This document shows, one piece after another, positions 27,644 to 35,582 of a stretch of 64,000 nucleotides of DNA (positions within the stretch are counted from its first letter, which is position 1; every line of letters starts with the position of its first letter). Location of the stretch: the NCBI RefSeq assembly GCF_010686705.1, contig NZ_JAAGWY010000001.1, positions 558,001 through 622,000 of the forward strand, written 5' to 3'. Source of the DNA: Leifsonia tongyongensis (lineage in GTDB: Bacteria > Actinomycetota > Actinomycetes > Actinomycetales > Microbacteriaceae). Made by a program: the position numbers and the translations under genes. The notes beneath the pieces were generated by a model. That model made no database searches. It had not been told where the DNA came from and saw only the letters and a program-made list of their open reading frames with translations.

Positions 27644-29218
27644 ATGCCCGTGAAGCCCCGGCACGCACAATCCCCCAATCCAAAGCGATGGATCAAGGCC
27701 GGCGCAGCCGCCCTTGCTGCGACTGCGCTCGCCGTCACGGCGCTCGTCGCCGGGTCCACCGCCGCTACAGCTGCTACGGTCGGGATCTTCCCGGACGACC
27801 TGAAGCCGGTCGTCGCAGCCGACCCCGATACCAACTCGGTGAATCTCGGGGTGAAATTCTCACCCTCGCTGCCGGGAACCGTGGTCGCCCTGCAGTACTA
27901 CCAGGGTCCGCAGGACTCCGGGATCACGAAGGCGACCCTGTGGTCCTCGTCGGGGTCCGCTCTCGCGAGCGTCTCCGTCACGCCCAGCCGGACGGTCGGG
28001 TGGCACACCGTCTCCCTCCCCAAGCCGGTGCGGCTGACGGCACACGCCACGTACGTCGCGTCCTACCTGGCGACGAAGGGCCACTACTCCGTCACCGAGA
28101 ACAGCCTCTACACCAGCCATGTCGTCGGGCCCTTCGCGCTCCCCGCGAATGCCGGGGTCTACCGCTACAGCACGTCGAACGCGATGCCGACGAGCACCTA
28201 CAAGGGCTCGAACTACCTGGCTGACATCGTGTTCGCCGCCGATGCGGGCGCTCCGACGACTCCGACGGCTCCGACGACTCCAGTGACCAAGCCGACCGCG
28301 ACCCCGACACCTACGGCCACTCCGAGGCCGGTCCCGACGCAGACGCCGACGCCGGTGCCTGTGCCCACCGCCACGCCGACTCCGACGCCGGCTCCTGCCC
28401 CCGCGCCTGCACCGGCCGGCGGAATCACGGCACTCGGCCGAAGCTTCCCGTCTCCTGCCACCACCGGCGTGCCGGCGGGGACGACACTGACGGCCTACAC
28501 CGGACCGTGCACGATCCAGACGCCTAACGTGGTCATCGACGCGAAGACCATCAACTGCAACCTTGAGATTGCTGCGAAGGGCGTCGTCATCACACGTTCC
28601 AAGCTCGTCGGAGGCGTCTATGCGGATGCCACCGCCAACGTCGGCTCCTTCACGATCACCGACAGCTTCGTCGACGCTGGGAACAAGGCAGGGACCGGCA
28701 TCGGCGACGCGAACTTCACTGCGACTCGAGTGCATGTGACGGGCGGCAACCGCTCGATCAACTGCTACGCGAACTGCACGGTGCAGGACTCCTACGTCAA
28801 TGATCAGTTCACTGACAAGACGGGCGTCTATCACGAGTCGGGAATCCGCATCAACACGAACAGCCACCTGGTCCACAACACCATCGGGTGCAACGCTCCC
28901 GACGTGGCACCCGACGCCGGTTGCTCCGCAGCGATCACGGGATACCCCGACTTCGATCCCGTAACCGGGAACATCGTCAACGGAAACCTGATCCTGGCCG
29001 ACTCGGGGGGCTATTGCTCCTACGGAGGAGCGACGCCCGGCAAGCCGTTCTCCGGTCAGACGAGCCACATCCAGTTCCTCAACAACGTCTACCAGAAGGG
29101 CTCCACAGGCAAGTGTGGCTGGTGGGGGCCGATCACCTCGTTCGACACCAGTGCACCTGGCGACCTATGGTCGAACAACCTCTACGACGACGGTTCGATC
29201 GCGGCAGCCGCGAACTAG
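27644..29218 (+). CDS. Secreted DUF4082 protein with C-terminal beta-helix domain
   Basis: The 524-residue protein has a clear signal peptide (basic PKRWIK, hydrophobic core, cleavage near ATA at residue 43). A DUF4082 domain (about 46-203) carries GVKFSP, ATLWSSSGS, VGWHTVSLPKPV and YVASYLATKGHYSV. A Thr/Pro linker follows (about 204-266), then a domain of short beta strands (about 267-524) with VVIDAKTINC, ITDSFVDAG, VHVTGGNRSINCYANC and repeated Asn turns, typical of right-handed beta-helices that bind or cut polysaccharide. It has several Cys in the last domain, probably disulphides. It is secreted and may bind or trim the locus polysaccharide (inference). GGAA before the ATG is a weak ribosome site. 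Confidence 0.85.
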   Translation: MPVKPRHAQSPNPKRWIKAGAAALAATALAVTALVAGSTAATAATVGIFPDDLKPVVAADPDTNSVNLGVKFSPSLPGTVVALQYYQGPQDSGITKATLWSSSGSALASVSVTPSRTVGWHTVSLPKPVRLTAHATYVASYLATKGHYSVTENSLYTSHVVGPFALPANAGVYRYSTSNAMPTSTYKGSNYLADIVFAADAGAPTTPTAPTTPVTKPTATPTPTATPRPVPTQTPTPVPVPTATPTPTPAPAPAPAPAGGITALGRSFPSPATTGVPAGTTLTAYTGPCTIQTPNVVIDAKTINCNLEIAAKGVVITRSKLVGGVYADATANVGSFTITDSFVDAGNKAGTGIGDANFTATRVHVTGGNRSINCYANCTVQDSYVNDQFTDKTGVYHESGIRINTNSHLVHNTIGCNAPDVAPDAGCSAAITGYPDFDPVTGNIVNGNLILADSGGYCSYGGATPGKPFSGQTSHIQFLNNVYQKGSTGKCGWWGPITSFDTSAPGDLWSNNLYDDGSIAAAAN

Positions 29219-29230
29219 TCGGTCATGCTG

Positions 29231-29269
29231 AAAAGCCTCCGGCGGTCACCTCGACCGCCGGAGGCTTTT
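29231..29269. terminator. Bidirectional intrinsic terminator
   Basis: A perfect 17-base-pair stem (29231-29247 with 29253-29269) has a five-base loop. It starts with AAAA and ends with TTTT, so it works in both directions. It ends the DUF4082 gene and the convergent GNAT gene, whose stop is only three bases away. Confidence 0.93.
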
Positions 29270-29271
29270 CG

Positions 29272-30198
29272 CTACCACTCGACGAGGGTGAGCTCGCTGT
29301 AGAGGTAGTCGAGTGACGCACCATCGGTGCCCTTGTCGCGGAACATCTTGTACCTGTTGTGCTCGAACGTCCGCCCGGGGCCACTCGGCGTGAAGCCGAT
29401 CAGGCGCCGCTCGGCCAGGGTGAACGGCAGCCCGCGGCGCAGGAGATGCGCCCCGACGCGCGGCCACGCCATCCGCAGGAGGTCGCGTTCGCCACCGACA
29501 TACAGCGGAACGGCGAACAGCGGGAGTCCCTTCCGCCGCTCCCTGCGGTAGACGAGGTACGCGTAGGCTGCATCGGTCTCGACCAGTAAGTGGCGGGTCG
29601 CAGCCGCCTGACGATGATCACGGAACGCGTCGGCGTCCGGCCCTCGCAACCGTGCGGACAAGACAGCTGGATCATCAGTGACGCGAACGCGGGCCGGAAC
29701 AGGCGAAGGAAGGTTCACCAACAGGCGCCCTGCCGTGTCGAGGTGCCGGAAGCCCAGGCGCTCATTCATCGCGACGACATTTCCGCTCGGCGAGAAGTCC
29801 GTGAAGACGTACCCGCGCTGACCCAGCAGCGCTCGGACGAGCCGCACACTGTGGGGCCGATAGTCCGGAAGGACGCAGAACGCCGCGAGGTTGCACACAG
29901 CGCGGCCCTCGCCCTCGATGTCGCGGTGTGAATAGACGGCGGCGCAGGCGCCCACGACAGTTCCGTCGGCTACGAGCTGGAACCCACGATTCGGCGCACT
30001 TCCGTCCTCCCACGGTGGCATCAGGAGCCTGGCCCACTGGTCTGCCGTGACGCGCTCGTTCAGCTGTGCGTGGAAGAAGTGGGCGATCTCCATCGCATCG
30101 TCGAGGGATATCGGCTTGACCTCGGGTGCCGCGCCAGGGTTCACGACGTTCACATTAGCCGGTGGGCACACATAATCCTCCAGCGTTGCGTTCCGCAT
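29272..30198 (-). CDS. GNAT-superfamily N-acyltransferase-like protein
   Basis: The 308-residue protein has an N-terminal GNAT fold (about 28-160): GFQLVADGTVVGACAAVYS (strands 2-4), CNLAAFCVLPDYRPHSVRLVRALL (strand 4 and the acetyl-CoA-binding helix) and NVVAMNERLGFRHLD (motif B). A second half of about 140 residues has YLVYRRERRKGLPLFAVPLYV and may be a further GNAT-like subdomain, as in FemAB-like proteins. Cytosolic. The target is unknown; a sugar amine of the polysaccharide is one option. The start is uncertain because no good ribosome site precedes the ATG. Confidence 0.7.
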   Translation of the reverse strand: MRNATLEDYVCPPANVNVVNPGAAPEVKPISLDDAMEIAHFFHAQLNERVTADQWARLLMPPWEDGSAPNRGFQLVADGTVVGACAAVYSHRDIEGEGRAVCNLAAFCVLPDYRPHSVRLVRALLGQRGYVFTDFSPSGNVVAMNERLGFRHLDTAGRLLVNLPSPVPARVRVTDDPAVLSARLRGPDADAFRDHRQAAATRHLLVETDAAYAYLVYRRERRKGLPLFAVPLYVGGERDLLRMAWPRVGAHLLRRGLPFTLAERRLIGFTPSGPGRTFEHNRYKMFRDKGTDGASLDYLYSELTLVEW

Positions 30199-30260
30199 TC
30201 CCGCTACGCTGAGGCGAGGCCGTCATGATGGACGCCGCCTGACGTACGCAGGGGGTACAG

Positions 30261-31139
30261 ATGCCGAGCGTCGTGATCGCCGCTCACAACGAAGAGCACC
30301 TCATCGGAGCCTGCCTTCGCGCGATCGCCGAGCAGGATTTCGGGGAAGACGTCCAGGTGGTGGTCAGCGCGAACGGCTGCACCGACCGCACGGCTGAGGT
30401 GGCTCGTCGAGCCGGCGCCGAGGTCGTCGACCGACCGGAACCGGGTAAGACGGCCGCACTGAATGCCGGCGATGCCGTCGCGACGACGTTTCCGCGGATC
30501 TATCTCGATGCCGACATCATCCTGCCCCCTCATGCCCTCTCGTCCTTCACCACACGGCTGGGGTCTGGGGCAGGCTGCCTCGCCGTCGTCCCGCGACGGC
30601 GACTCGAGACAAGCGGGCGCCCCTGGCCGGTACGCGCGTATTTCGCGATCAACGAGCGACTGCCCGTCTTCCAGACGGGGTTGTTCGGCCGTGGAGTGAT
30701 CGTCCTGTCCGAGGAAGGACGCGCACGGTTCCCGGCCTTTCCCTCCTTGATAGCCGACGACCTCTTCCTCGATTCCCTCTATACAGAGACGGAACGTGCG
30801 GTTGTGGACGATGTCGAAGTCACGGTCGAGGCCCCCCACACGACGCGGGATCTGCTTCGACGCCTCGAACGCGTGCGGAGAGGGAACGCGCAGATGCGTG
30901 CCGCGGGCGCCGACGGCACGCTCGCACTCACGGTGCGGAGGCCGCAGCGATGGGCGTGGCTCACTGAGGTGGTTCTCCCCCATCCACGACTCGCCCCCTC
31001 CGCGATCGCCTACGTCTCGATCACCCTCGCCGCTGCCATCCTGGCCCGGCGTCAGGTTCAGGACATATCGCGCACCTGGGGACGCGACGAGAGCACCCGG
31101 GGCGGGTCCGCCTCCGGCCGGGCGGAAGGACGCTCATGA
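30261..31139 (+). CDS. Family 2 glycosyltransferase
   Basis: The 292-residue protein starts at ATG 30261 after AGGGGG. It has a GT-A fold: PSVVIAAHNEEHLIGACLRA, VVVSANGCTDRTAEVARRAGAEVV and KTAALNAGDA, and the metal-binding LDADI (residues about 76-80). A conserved acidic LIADDLFLDS serves as the acceptor-side motif. A hydrophobic stretch near 250-268 could tether it to the membrane. It transfers a sugar from a nucleotide donor during repeat-unit assembly at the cytosolic face. It overlaps the next gene by ATGA. Confidence 0.88.
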   Translation: MPSVVIAAHNEEHLIGACLRAIAEQDFGEDVQVVVSANGCTDRTAEVARRAGAEVVDRPEPGKTAALNAGDAVATTFPRIYLDADIILPPHALSSFTTRLGSGAGCLAVVPRRRLETSGRPWPVRAYFAINERLPVFQTGLFGRGVIVLSEEGRARFPAFPSLIADDLFLDSLYTETERAVVDDVEVTVEAPHTTRDLLRRLERVRRGNAQMRAAGADGTLALTVRRPQRWAWLTEVVLPHPRLAPSAIAYVSITLAAAILARRQVQDISRTWGRDESTRGGSASGRAEGRS

Positions 31140-31789
31140 CGATCAACATCTGCTTCCATGGCATCGGCGACAGCAGCCGGGAACGCGAGGCTGGGGGTGA
31201 AAGGTACTGGATCGAGCGTGACGTATTCCTCGCGGTCCTCGACGAAGTCCGGGAACGACCCGACGTGCGCCTCAGCTTCGACGACGGCAACGTCTCAGAC
31301 ATCGAGACCGGCCTCCCGGCGCTTGTCGAACGAGGTCTGCACGCGACGTTCTTCCCAATTGCCGGACGGCTCGAGGAGTCGCACAGCCTGAATCCGAGCG
31401 ACCTGCGCGCGCTTCGGGCCGCCGGAATGGAGATCGGCACGCACGGCTGGGCACACGTCCCCTGGCGCGGCTTGAACACACAGGAGCAGCAGCGCGAGCT
31501 GGTGGATGCGCGGGAGGCTCTGGCCGAAGCCAGCGGTGGCAGGATCGATGACGCCGCACTCCCGCTCGGGCGGTATGACCGGAGACTGCTGGCGCAGCTG
31601 CGCCATCGTGAGTATCGGACGGTCTTCTCGAGCGACCGTTATCCCGCGCGTTCGTCGGCGTGGTTGCAGCCGCGCTACAGTCTCACGGCCGCCGACACGG
31701 TCGCGACGGTGCGCCACCTCATCACGGATCGTGCGCGTCTCGCCGACCTGCGCAGCCGCACCCGCAGCGCCGTCAAGCGGCTCCGCTGA
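31136..31789 (+). CDS. Polysaccharide deacetylase (NodB homology domain)
   Basis: The 217-residue protein carries the NodB metal motifs: SFDDG with Asp49-Asp50, and HGWAH with His103 and His107. The product has no signal peptide, so it would act in the cytosol on a lipid-linked or nucleotide-linked intermediate, unlike secreted chitin or peptidoglycan deacetylases. The N-terminal MTINICFHGIG is the first strand of the barrel. It is coupled by ATGA to the glycosyltransferase, suggesting that it removes an acetyl group from a sugar of the repeat unit (inference). Confidence 0.85.
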   Translation: MTINICFHGIGDSSREREAGGERYWIERDVFLAVLDEVRERPDVRLSFDDGNVSDIETGLPALVERGLHATFFPIAGRLEESHSLNPSDLRALRAAGMEIGTHGWAHVPWRGLNTQEQQRELVDAREALAEASGGRIDDAALPLGRYDRRLLAQLRHREYRTVFSSDRYPARSSAWLQPRYSLTAADTVATVRHLITDRARLADLRSRTRSAVKRLR

Positions 31790-31799
31790 GCACGAGCAC

Positions 31800-32450
31800 T
31801 CACCGACGGGAACGCGTAGGCCGTCGACGTCCGAAACGTTCGGCGAGGACGATCACCGCTGCCGTGAGACCGATGCCGAGAGCCGCGGTCATCCCCAGCA
31901 TCCGGGGCTTACTGCCTCCGACGTGGTAGATCACCGTCGACCTCGGCGCGGTCGTGATCGTGATCTCATTGATCGGCGTGACATGCCTCGTGCTTTGAAG
32001 CTTGTCCAGATTCTCCTGAACACGTCGGAGAATCGTCGTCTGGCGCTGCAGCACAGTCGCGCGGTCCGGTGCCACGATATCGAGATTGAGGATCTGACTC
32101 GGGAAATTCGTGGCCCATTGACCACCCGTATCGGGGACGACCAGCGACCATCCGTCGCGGATACCGGTGCCGACCAGGGTCACGTCGGGTGACGCGTACT
32201 TGGTCACCGGATCGGGACCGGTGACGCTCTTCGCGACCGCGCCGGCAGCGTCGATGATGTCCTCGGACCGCGTTGCGAGGGCATTGGGGTAGGCGGTGCT
32301 GATCGGAGCCAGGAAGACGATCTGCGTGCGCGTGTAATACACGCCCTTGTCGCCGAGGCCTGCGAATGCCGCAAGGCCCGTGCAGAGGACTCCCACGAGC
32401 ACAATCGGCCACCGTCGGAGGCAGGCGCTGAAAAATTGCCGCAAAGTCAT
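31800..32450 (-). CDS. Wzz-like chain-length/co-polymerase membrane protein
   Basis: The 216-residue protein has two membrane helices (about 14-33 and 184-204) flanking an extracytoplasmic region of about 150 residues that ends in a helical stretch (VLQRQTTILRRVQENLDKLQ). This is the polysaccharide co-polymerase (Wzz) topology. The usual C-terminal tyrosine kinase is absent. It is transcribed opposite to its neighbours; the 80-base gap to 32531 holds two divergent starts, each with a good ribosome site (AGGGA here). It probably sets chain length with the 32531 protein. Confidence 0.75.
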   Translation of the reverse strand: MTLRQFFSACLRRWPIVLVGVLCTGLAAFAGLGDKGVYYTRTQIVFLAPISTAYPNALATRSEDIIDAAGAVAKSVTGPDPVTKYASPDVTLVGTGIRDGWSLVVPDTGGQWATNFPSQILNLDIVAPDRATVLQRQTTILRRVQENLDKLQSTRHVTPINEITITTAPRSTVIYHVGGSKPRMLGMTAALGIGLTAAVIVLAERFGRRRPTRSRR

Positions 32451-32530
32451 GAGTGTCCCTCGTTTAGACTAACTCATGACTCGCTGCGCGTCAGTCGGGC
32501 GCTAGAGGTACGCTCCGAGGGAGGAACATC

Positions 32531-33358
32531 GTGACACGCGACGTGATCCGCGCGCTCGGCCGCCGATGGTACGTCCTTGTAGCGGGCCTCCTGATGACCG
32601 CCGGACTCGCCTATGGGGCGTATCGCATCGCTCCCCCCAGCTATACCGCAAGCGGACTTGTGCTCCTGCTGCCTTCCACGTCAACCGTCGGCCTCGGCGG
32701 GAACCCGCTGCTGGCGCTTTCCGACCTGGATCAGCCGGCCGAGATCCTCGTGGCATACTTCTCCGGCGCCTCGGCACAGGCAGACGTCAAAGCGAACGCG
32801 CCGACAGCTCAATACGTGGTGTCGATCAACAGCTCGACGCGCGGACCGATCATCGAGGTCGACGTGACCGACAAGACGCCGGCGAAGACCCTGGGCGCGC
32901 TCGATTACATCACCAACCAGATTCCAGTGGAGTTGCACGGTCTTCAGACCGCGGTGTCTGCGCCTCCCGACGCGGTCATAACGTCGATGCCCCTGACCAT
33001 AGATGCAAAGGCCAAGGCGGACTACGCGGCCACCATCCGGACGATGATTGCGGCAGTCCTCGTCGGCCTGGTGGTCACGGGCGTCATCGCGTTCGCGCTC
33101 GACGGACTGCTGCTGGGTCGGCAGGCACGGAAGAGAGCGCGCGCCGAGGCGGTCGCCCACGTCCCAGCTGAGCCGATCGACCCCGAAGAGCCGACCGAGA
33201 CGTCCCGCCCGTCACACACCCTCCACGACGGTGCAGCGATGGCGTCGAGTTCGGCCGACGAGAACGGAGACCTGGACCCTGACCCGGATCCGGATCCGGG
33301 CGACATGGTTGCGGAGTTCATAGGTCCCGTTCCGGCCGCAGCCAGGCAGGAGCCTTGA
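32531..33358 (+). CDS. Wzz-like membrane protein with acidic cytosolic tail
   Basis: GTG 32531 follows GGAGGAA. The 275-residue product has membrane helices at about 14-33 and 173-193 around an external domain, again the Wzz plan. A charged cytosolic tail of about 80 residues includes DPDPDPDPGD. It contains no Walker motif or Tyr cluster, so no kinase is fused. It overlaps the Wzy-like gene by four bases (TTG start on TGA), linking chain-length control to polymerisation. Confidence 0.78.
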   Translation: MTRDVIRALGRRWYVLVAGLLMTAGLAYGAYRIAPPSYTASGLVLLLPSTSTVGLGGNPLLALSDLDQPAEILVAYFSGASAQADVKANAPTAQYVVSINSSTRGPIIEVDVTDKTPAKTLGALDYITNQIPVELHGLQTAVSAPPDAVITSMPLTIDAKAKADYAATIRTMIAAVLVGLVVTGVIAFALDGLLLGRQARKRARAEAVAHVPAEPIDPEEPTETSRPSHTLHDGAAMASSSADENGDLDPDPDPDPGDMVAEFIGPVPAAARQEP

Positions 33359-34665
33359 CCACAGCGCTCGCCCCTGTGGAACGACGCCTGGCGACCGGCC
33401 AGGTCGACGCTGTCGGGTGGCTCACGTTCTACGTGATGCTGTTGCTGTTCATACCGACGCGTCTCATTGTCGGTCCCCTGGGGAGCGCAGGTGCCCCGTC
33501 GATGCTGTTCGGTGTGGCAAGCCTCATCCTCTGGCTGTTCATCAGGCTGGGCACCGTGCGGGCGGTGCCGGGGGGCACTCAGCCTGTCCGGCTCGCACTC
33601 GGGATCTTCTTCGTCACCGTCGGGATCTCCTATGTCCTGGCGATGTCGGGCCCGATGAGTCCCGCCGAGGTCAGTCCGGCGGATGTGGCCCTGTTGTCGC
33701 TTGCATCGTGGGGCGGGACCCTACTGCTCACGAACGACAACATCCCCAACCGAAGCCGGCTCGAGACGCTCATCTGGCGCATCTGCATCTGCGGCGGACT
33801 GATCGCACTCCTCGGGATCGTGCAGGTGCTCACCAAGCAACTCTGGGTCGACCAGCTCTCTATTCCTGGACTCACCGGCACACCGGGTTACGGCCTGAAT
33901 GCCAGGGGCGGGCGCGTCCGACCCTCTGGGACCGCGACCCATCCGATCGAGTACGGAACGCTGATCACCATCATCCTCCCGCTCGCCCTGTACGTCGGCT
34001 TCAATCAGACCCATCGCCGTTTCCTTGTCCGTTGGCTGCCAGCCGCAGCGCTGGCGGCGGTCGTCCCGCTCACCTCGTCGCGTTCGGCCTATCTGGGCGT
34101 TGCGGTCGGTCTCGTCGTGTGCCTGATCGGATGGAACCGAACGCGCCGCCTGAGGGTTCTCGCGATCATCGTCGCCGGCGTCGCGGCACTGAGCGTGGTG
34201 ACACCCGGCCTCCTCCAGTCGATCATCAACCTGTTCGCCGGGGCGTCCAACGATCCGAGCATCGCCTCCCGCACGGACAGCTACTCTCTCGCAGCGGAGT
34301 TCCTCCTGCGAAAACCGTTGTTCGGAAGAGGCCTCGGCACCTTCCTGCCCATTTACCGCATCTTCGACAACCAATACCTGCTGCTCCTCGTGACGGTCGG
34401 AGTCGTCGGTGCGGTCGCCTTCGTCGCGCTCCTCCTCAGCGGCTTCATTTCGATGGTTCGTCTGCGTGCTTCGGTCCGTGACGATGGTACGAGGGATCTG
34501 GCGCTGGCTCTGGCCGCTGCGATCGCGACAGGCGCTGTCTGCCTGTTCACTTTCGATGCGTTCGCTTTCCCGATGACCATGGGGACCCTGTTCCTCGTCC
34601 TCGGTCTGGCCGGTTCCCTGCGGCGGATCGAACGCACCGGGGCGAATTTCACTCGGCTACTGTAA
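33355..34665 (+). CDS. O-antigen ligase / Wzy-type polysaccharide polymerase
   Basis: The TTG start at 33355 overlaps the previous stop. The 436-residue product has about eleven membrane spans and the Wzy_C/RfaL signature: a large external loop before NPLF-like GKGL analogues (here LLRKPLFGRGLGTFLPIYRI) and LPLTSSRSAYLGVAVG. In a Gram-positive locus with a Wzx flippase this is most likely the polymerase that joins flipped repeat units on the outside of the membrane. A ligase role, attaching the polymer to an acceptor, is the alternative. Confidence 0.85.
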   Translation: MTTALAPVERRLATGQVDAVGWLTFYVMLLLFIPTRLIVGPLGSAGAPSMLFGVASLILWLFIRLGTVRAVPGGTQPVRLALGIFFVTVGISYVLAMSGPMSPAEVSPADVALLSLASWGGTLLLTNDNIPNRSRLETLIWRICICGGLIALLGIVQVLTKQLWVDQLSIPGLTGTPGYGLNARGGRVRPSGTATHPIEYGTLITIILPLALYVGFNQTHRRFLVRWLPAAALAAVVPLTSSRSAYLGVAVGLVVCLIGWNRTRRLRVLAIIVAGVAALSVVTPGLLQSIINLFAGASNDPSIASRTDSYSLAAEFLLRKPLFGRGLGTFLPIYRIFDNQYLLLLVTVGVVGAVAFVALLLSGFISMVRLRASVRDDGTRDLALALAAAIATGAVCLFTFDAFAFPMTMGTLFLVLGLAGSLRRIERTGANFTRLL

Positions 34666-34675
34666 AATCACCGCC

Positions 34676-35575
34676 ATGACCGTTGATGTCGCCGCAGTGG
34701 TCGTGACATACAACAGCGAGAACCATATCGACGAACTGCTGGACACGATCCCGGCAGCGGCGGCAGGTCTCAGCTACTCGGTGGTCGTCGTGGACAACGG
34801 GTCCGTCGACGGCACGCTCGATCGGCTCGGGCAGCGCTCCGACTGCGTGGCGATCCCCTCGACGAACCGCGGTTACGCGGCCGGGATCAACACCGCCGTC
34901 GCCGCATCGCCGGACGCCGAGGCGATTCTGATCCTGAACCCGGACGCGACCCTCGACCCGGAGTGCATACCCCGGATGCTCGACGTGCTGAGAAAGCCGG
35001 GCAACGGCATCGTCGCGCCCCGCACCCGTGAGGCCGACGGCAGCCTGTCGCCCACGCTTCGCCGGGGGCCCACGATGGCGCGGGTGGGCGGCCTGAGCTT
35101 TACGGGACTGCCCTTCTTCCAGGAGCGCATCGAAGACCCTCGTGAGTATGAGACCGAGCACGAGGTGGAGTGGGCCGTGGGAGCCATCCTTCTCGTGCGT
35201 GCCGAGTGCTTCCAGGCGATGAACGGCCTCGACGAGAGCTACTTCCTCTACTCGGAGGAGACGGACCTGAGCCTCCGGGCCAAGGACGCGGGGTGGGCGA
35301 CCGTCTATACACCGAACGCCGGAGCGGTCCACATCGGCGGCGGTTCAGGTGAGAGCGCGACGACGCACACCATGAAGATGCTCAACCGCATCCGCCTGTA
35401 CCGGCGGCGCCGGGGTCCGATCCGAGCCGGCATCTATTTCGGGCTGACTGTGCTCGTCGAGTTCCGTCGGGCCGTTCTCGGGCATGACAAGTCCTGGCCG
35501 ACGACGCGGGCTCTCCTCCAGCCGTCGCGGCGGCCGCCGGCCCTGGGCGCAAGTCGCAAGCTGATCCCGCGCTGA
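34676..35575 (+). CDS. Family 2 glycosyltransferase, rhamnosyltransferase-like
   Basis: The 299-residue protein has VAAVVVTYNSENHIDELLDTI, VVVDNGSVDGTLD, NRGYAAGINTAV and the DXD-like LNPDATLDP. EETDLSLRAKDAGW is typical of WbbL-type rhamnosyl and related transferases. Cytosolic, peripheral. TAAAAT (34663-34668) overlaps the upstream stop and lies seven bases before the ATG, so this gene may also be transcribed from its own leaderless promoter. It converges on the minus-strand cluster with only seven bases between stops. Confidence 0.88.
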   Translation: MTVDVAAVVVTYNSENHIDELLDTIPAAAAGLSYSVVVVDNGSVDGTLDRLGQRSDCVAIPSTNRGYAAGINTAVAASPDAEAILILNPDATLDPECIPRMLDVLRKPGNGIVAPRTREADGSLSPTLRRGPTMARVGGLSFTGLPFFQERIEDPREYETEHEVEWAVGAILLVRAECFQAMNGLDESYFLYSEETDLSLRAKDAGWATVYTPNAGAVHIGGGSGESATTHTMKMLNRIRLYRRRRGPIRAGIYFGLTVLVEFRRAVLGHDKSWPTTRALLQPSRRPPALGASRKLIPR

Positions 35576-35582
35576 GCATGGG

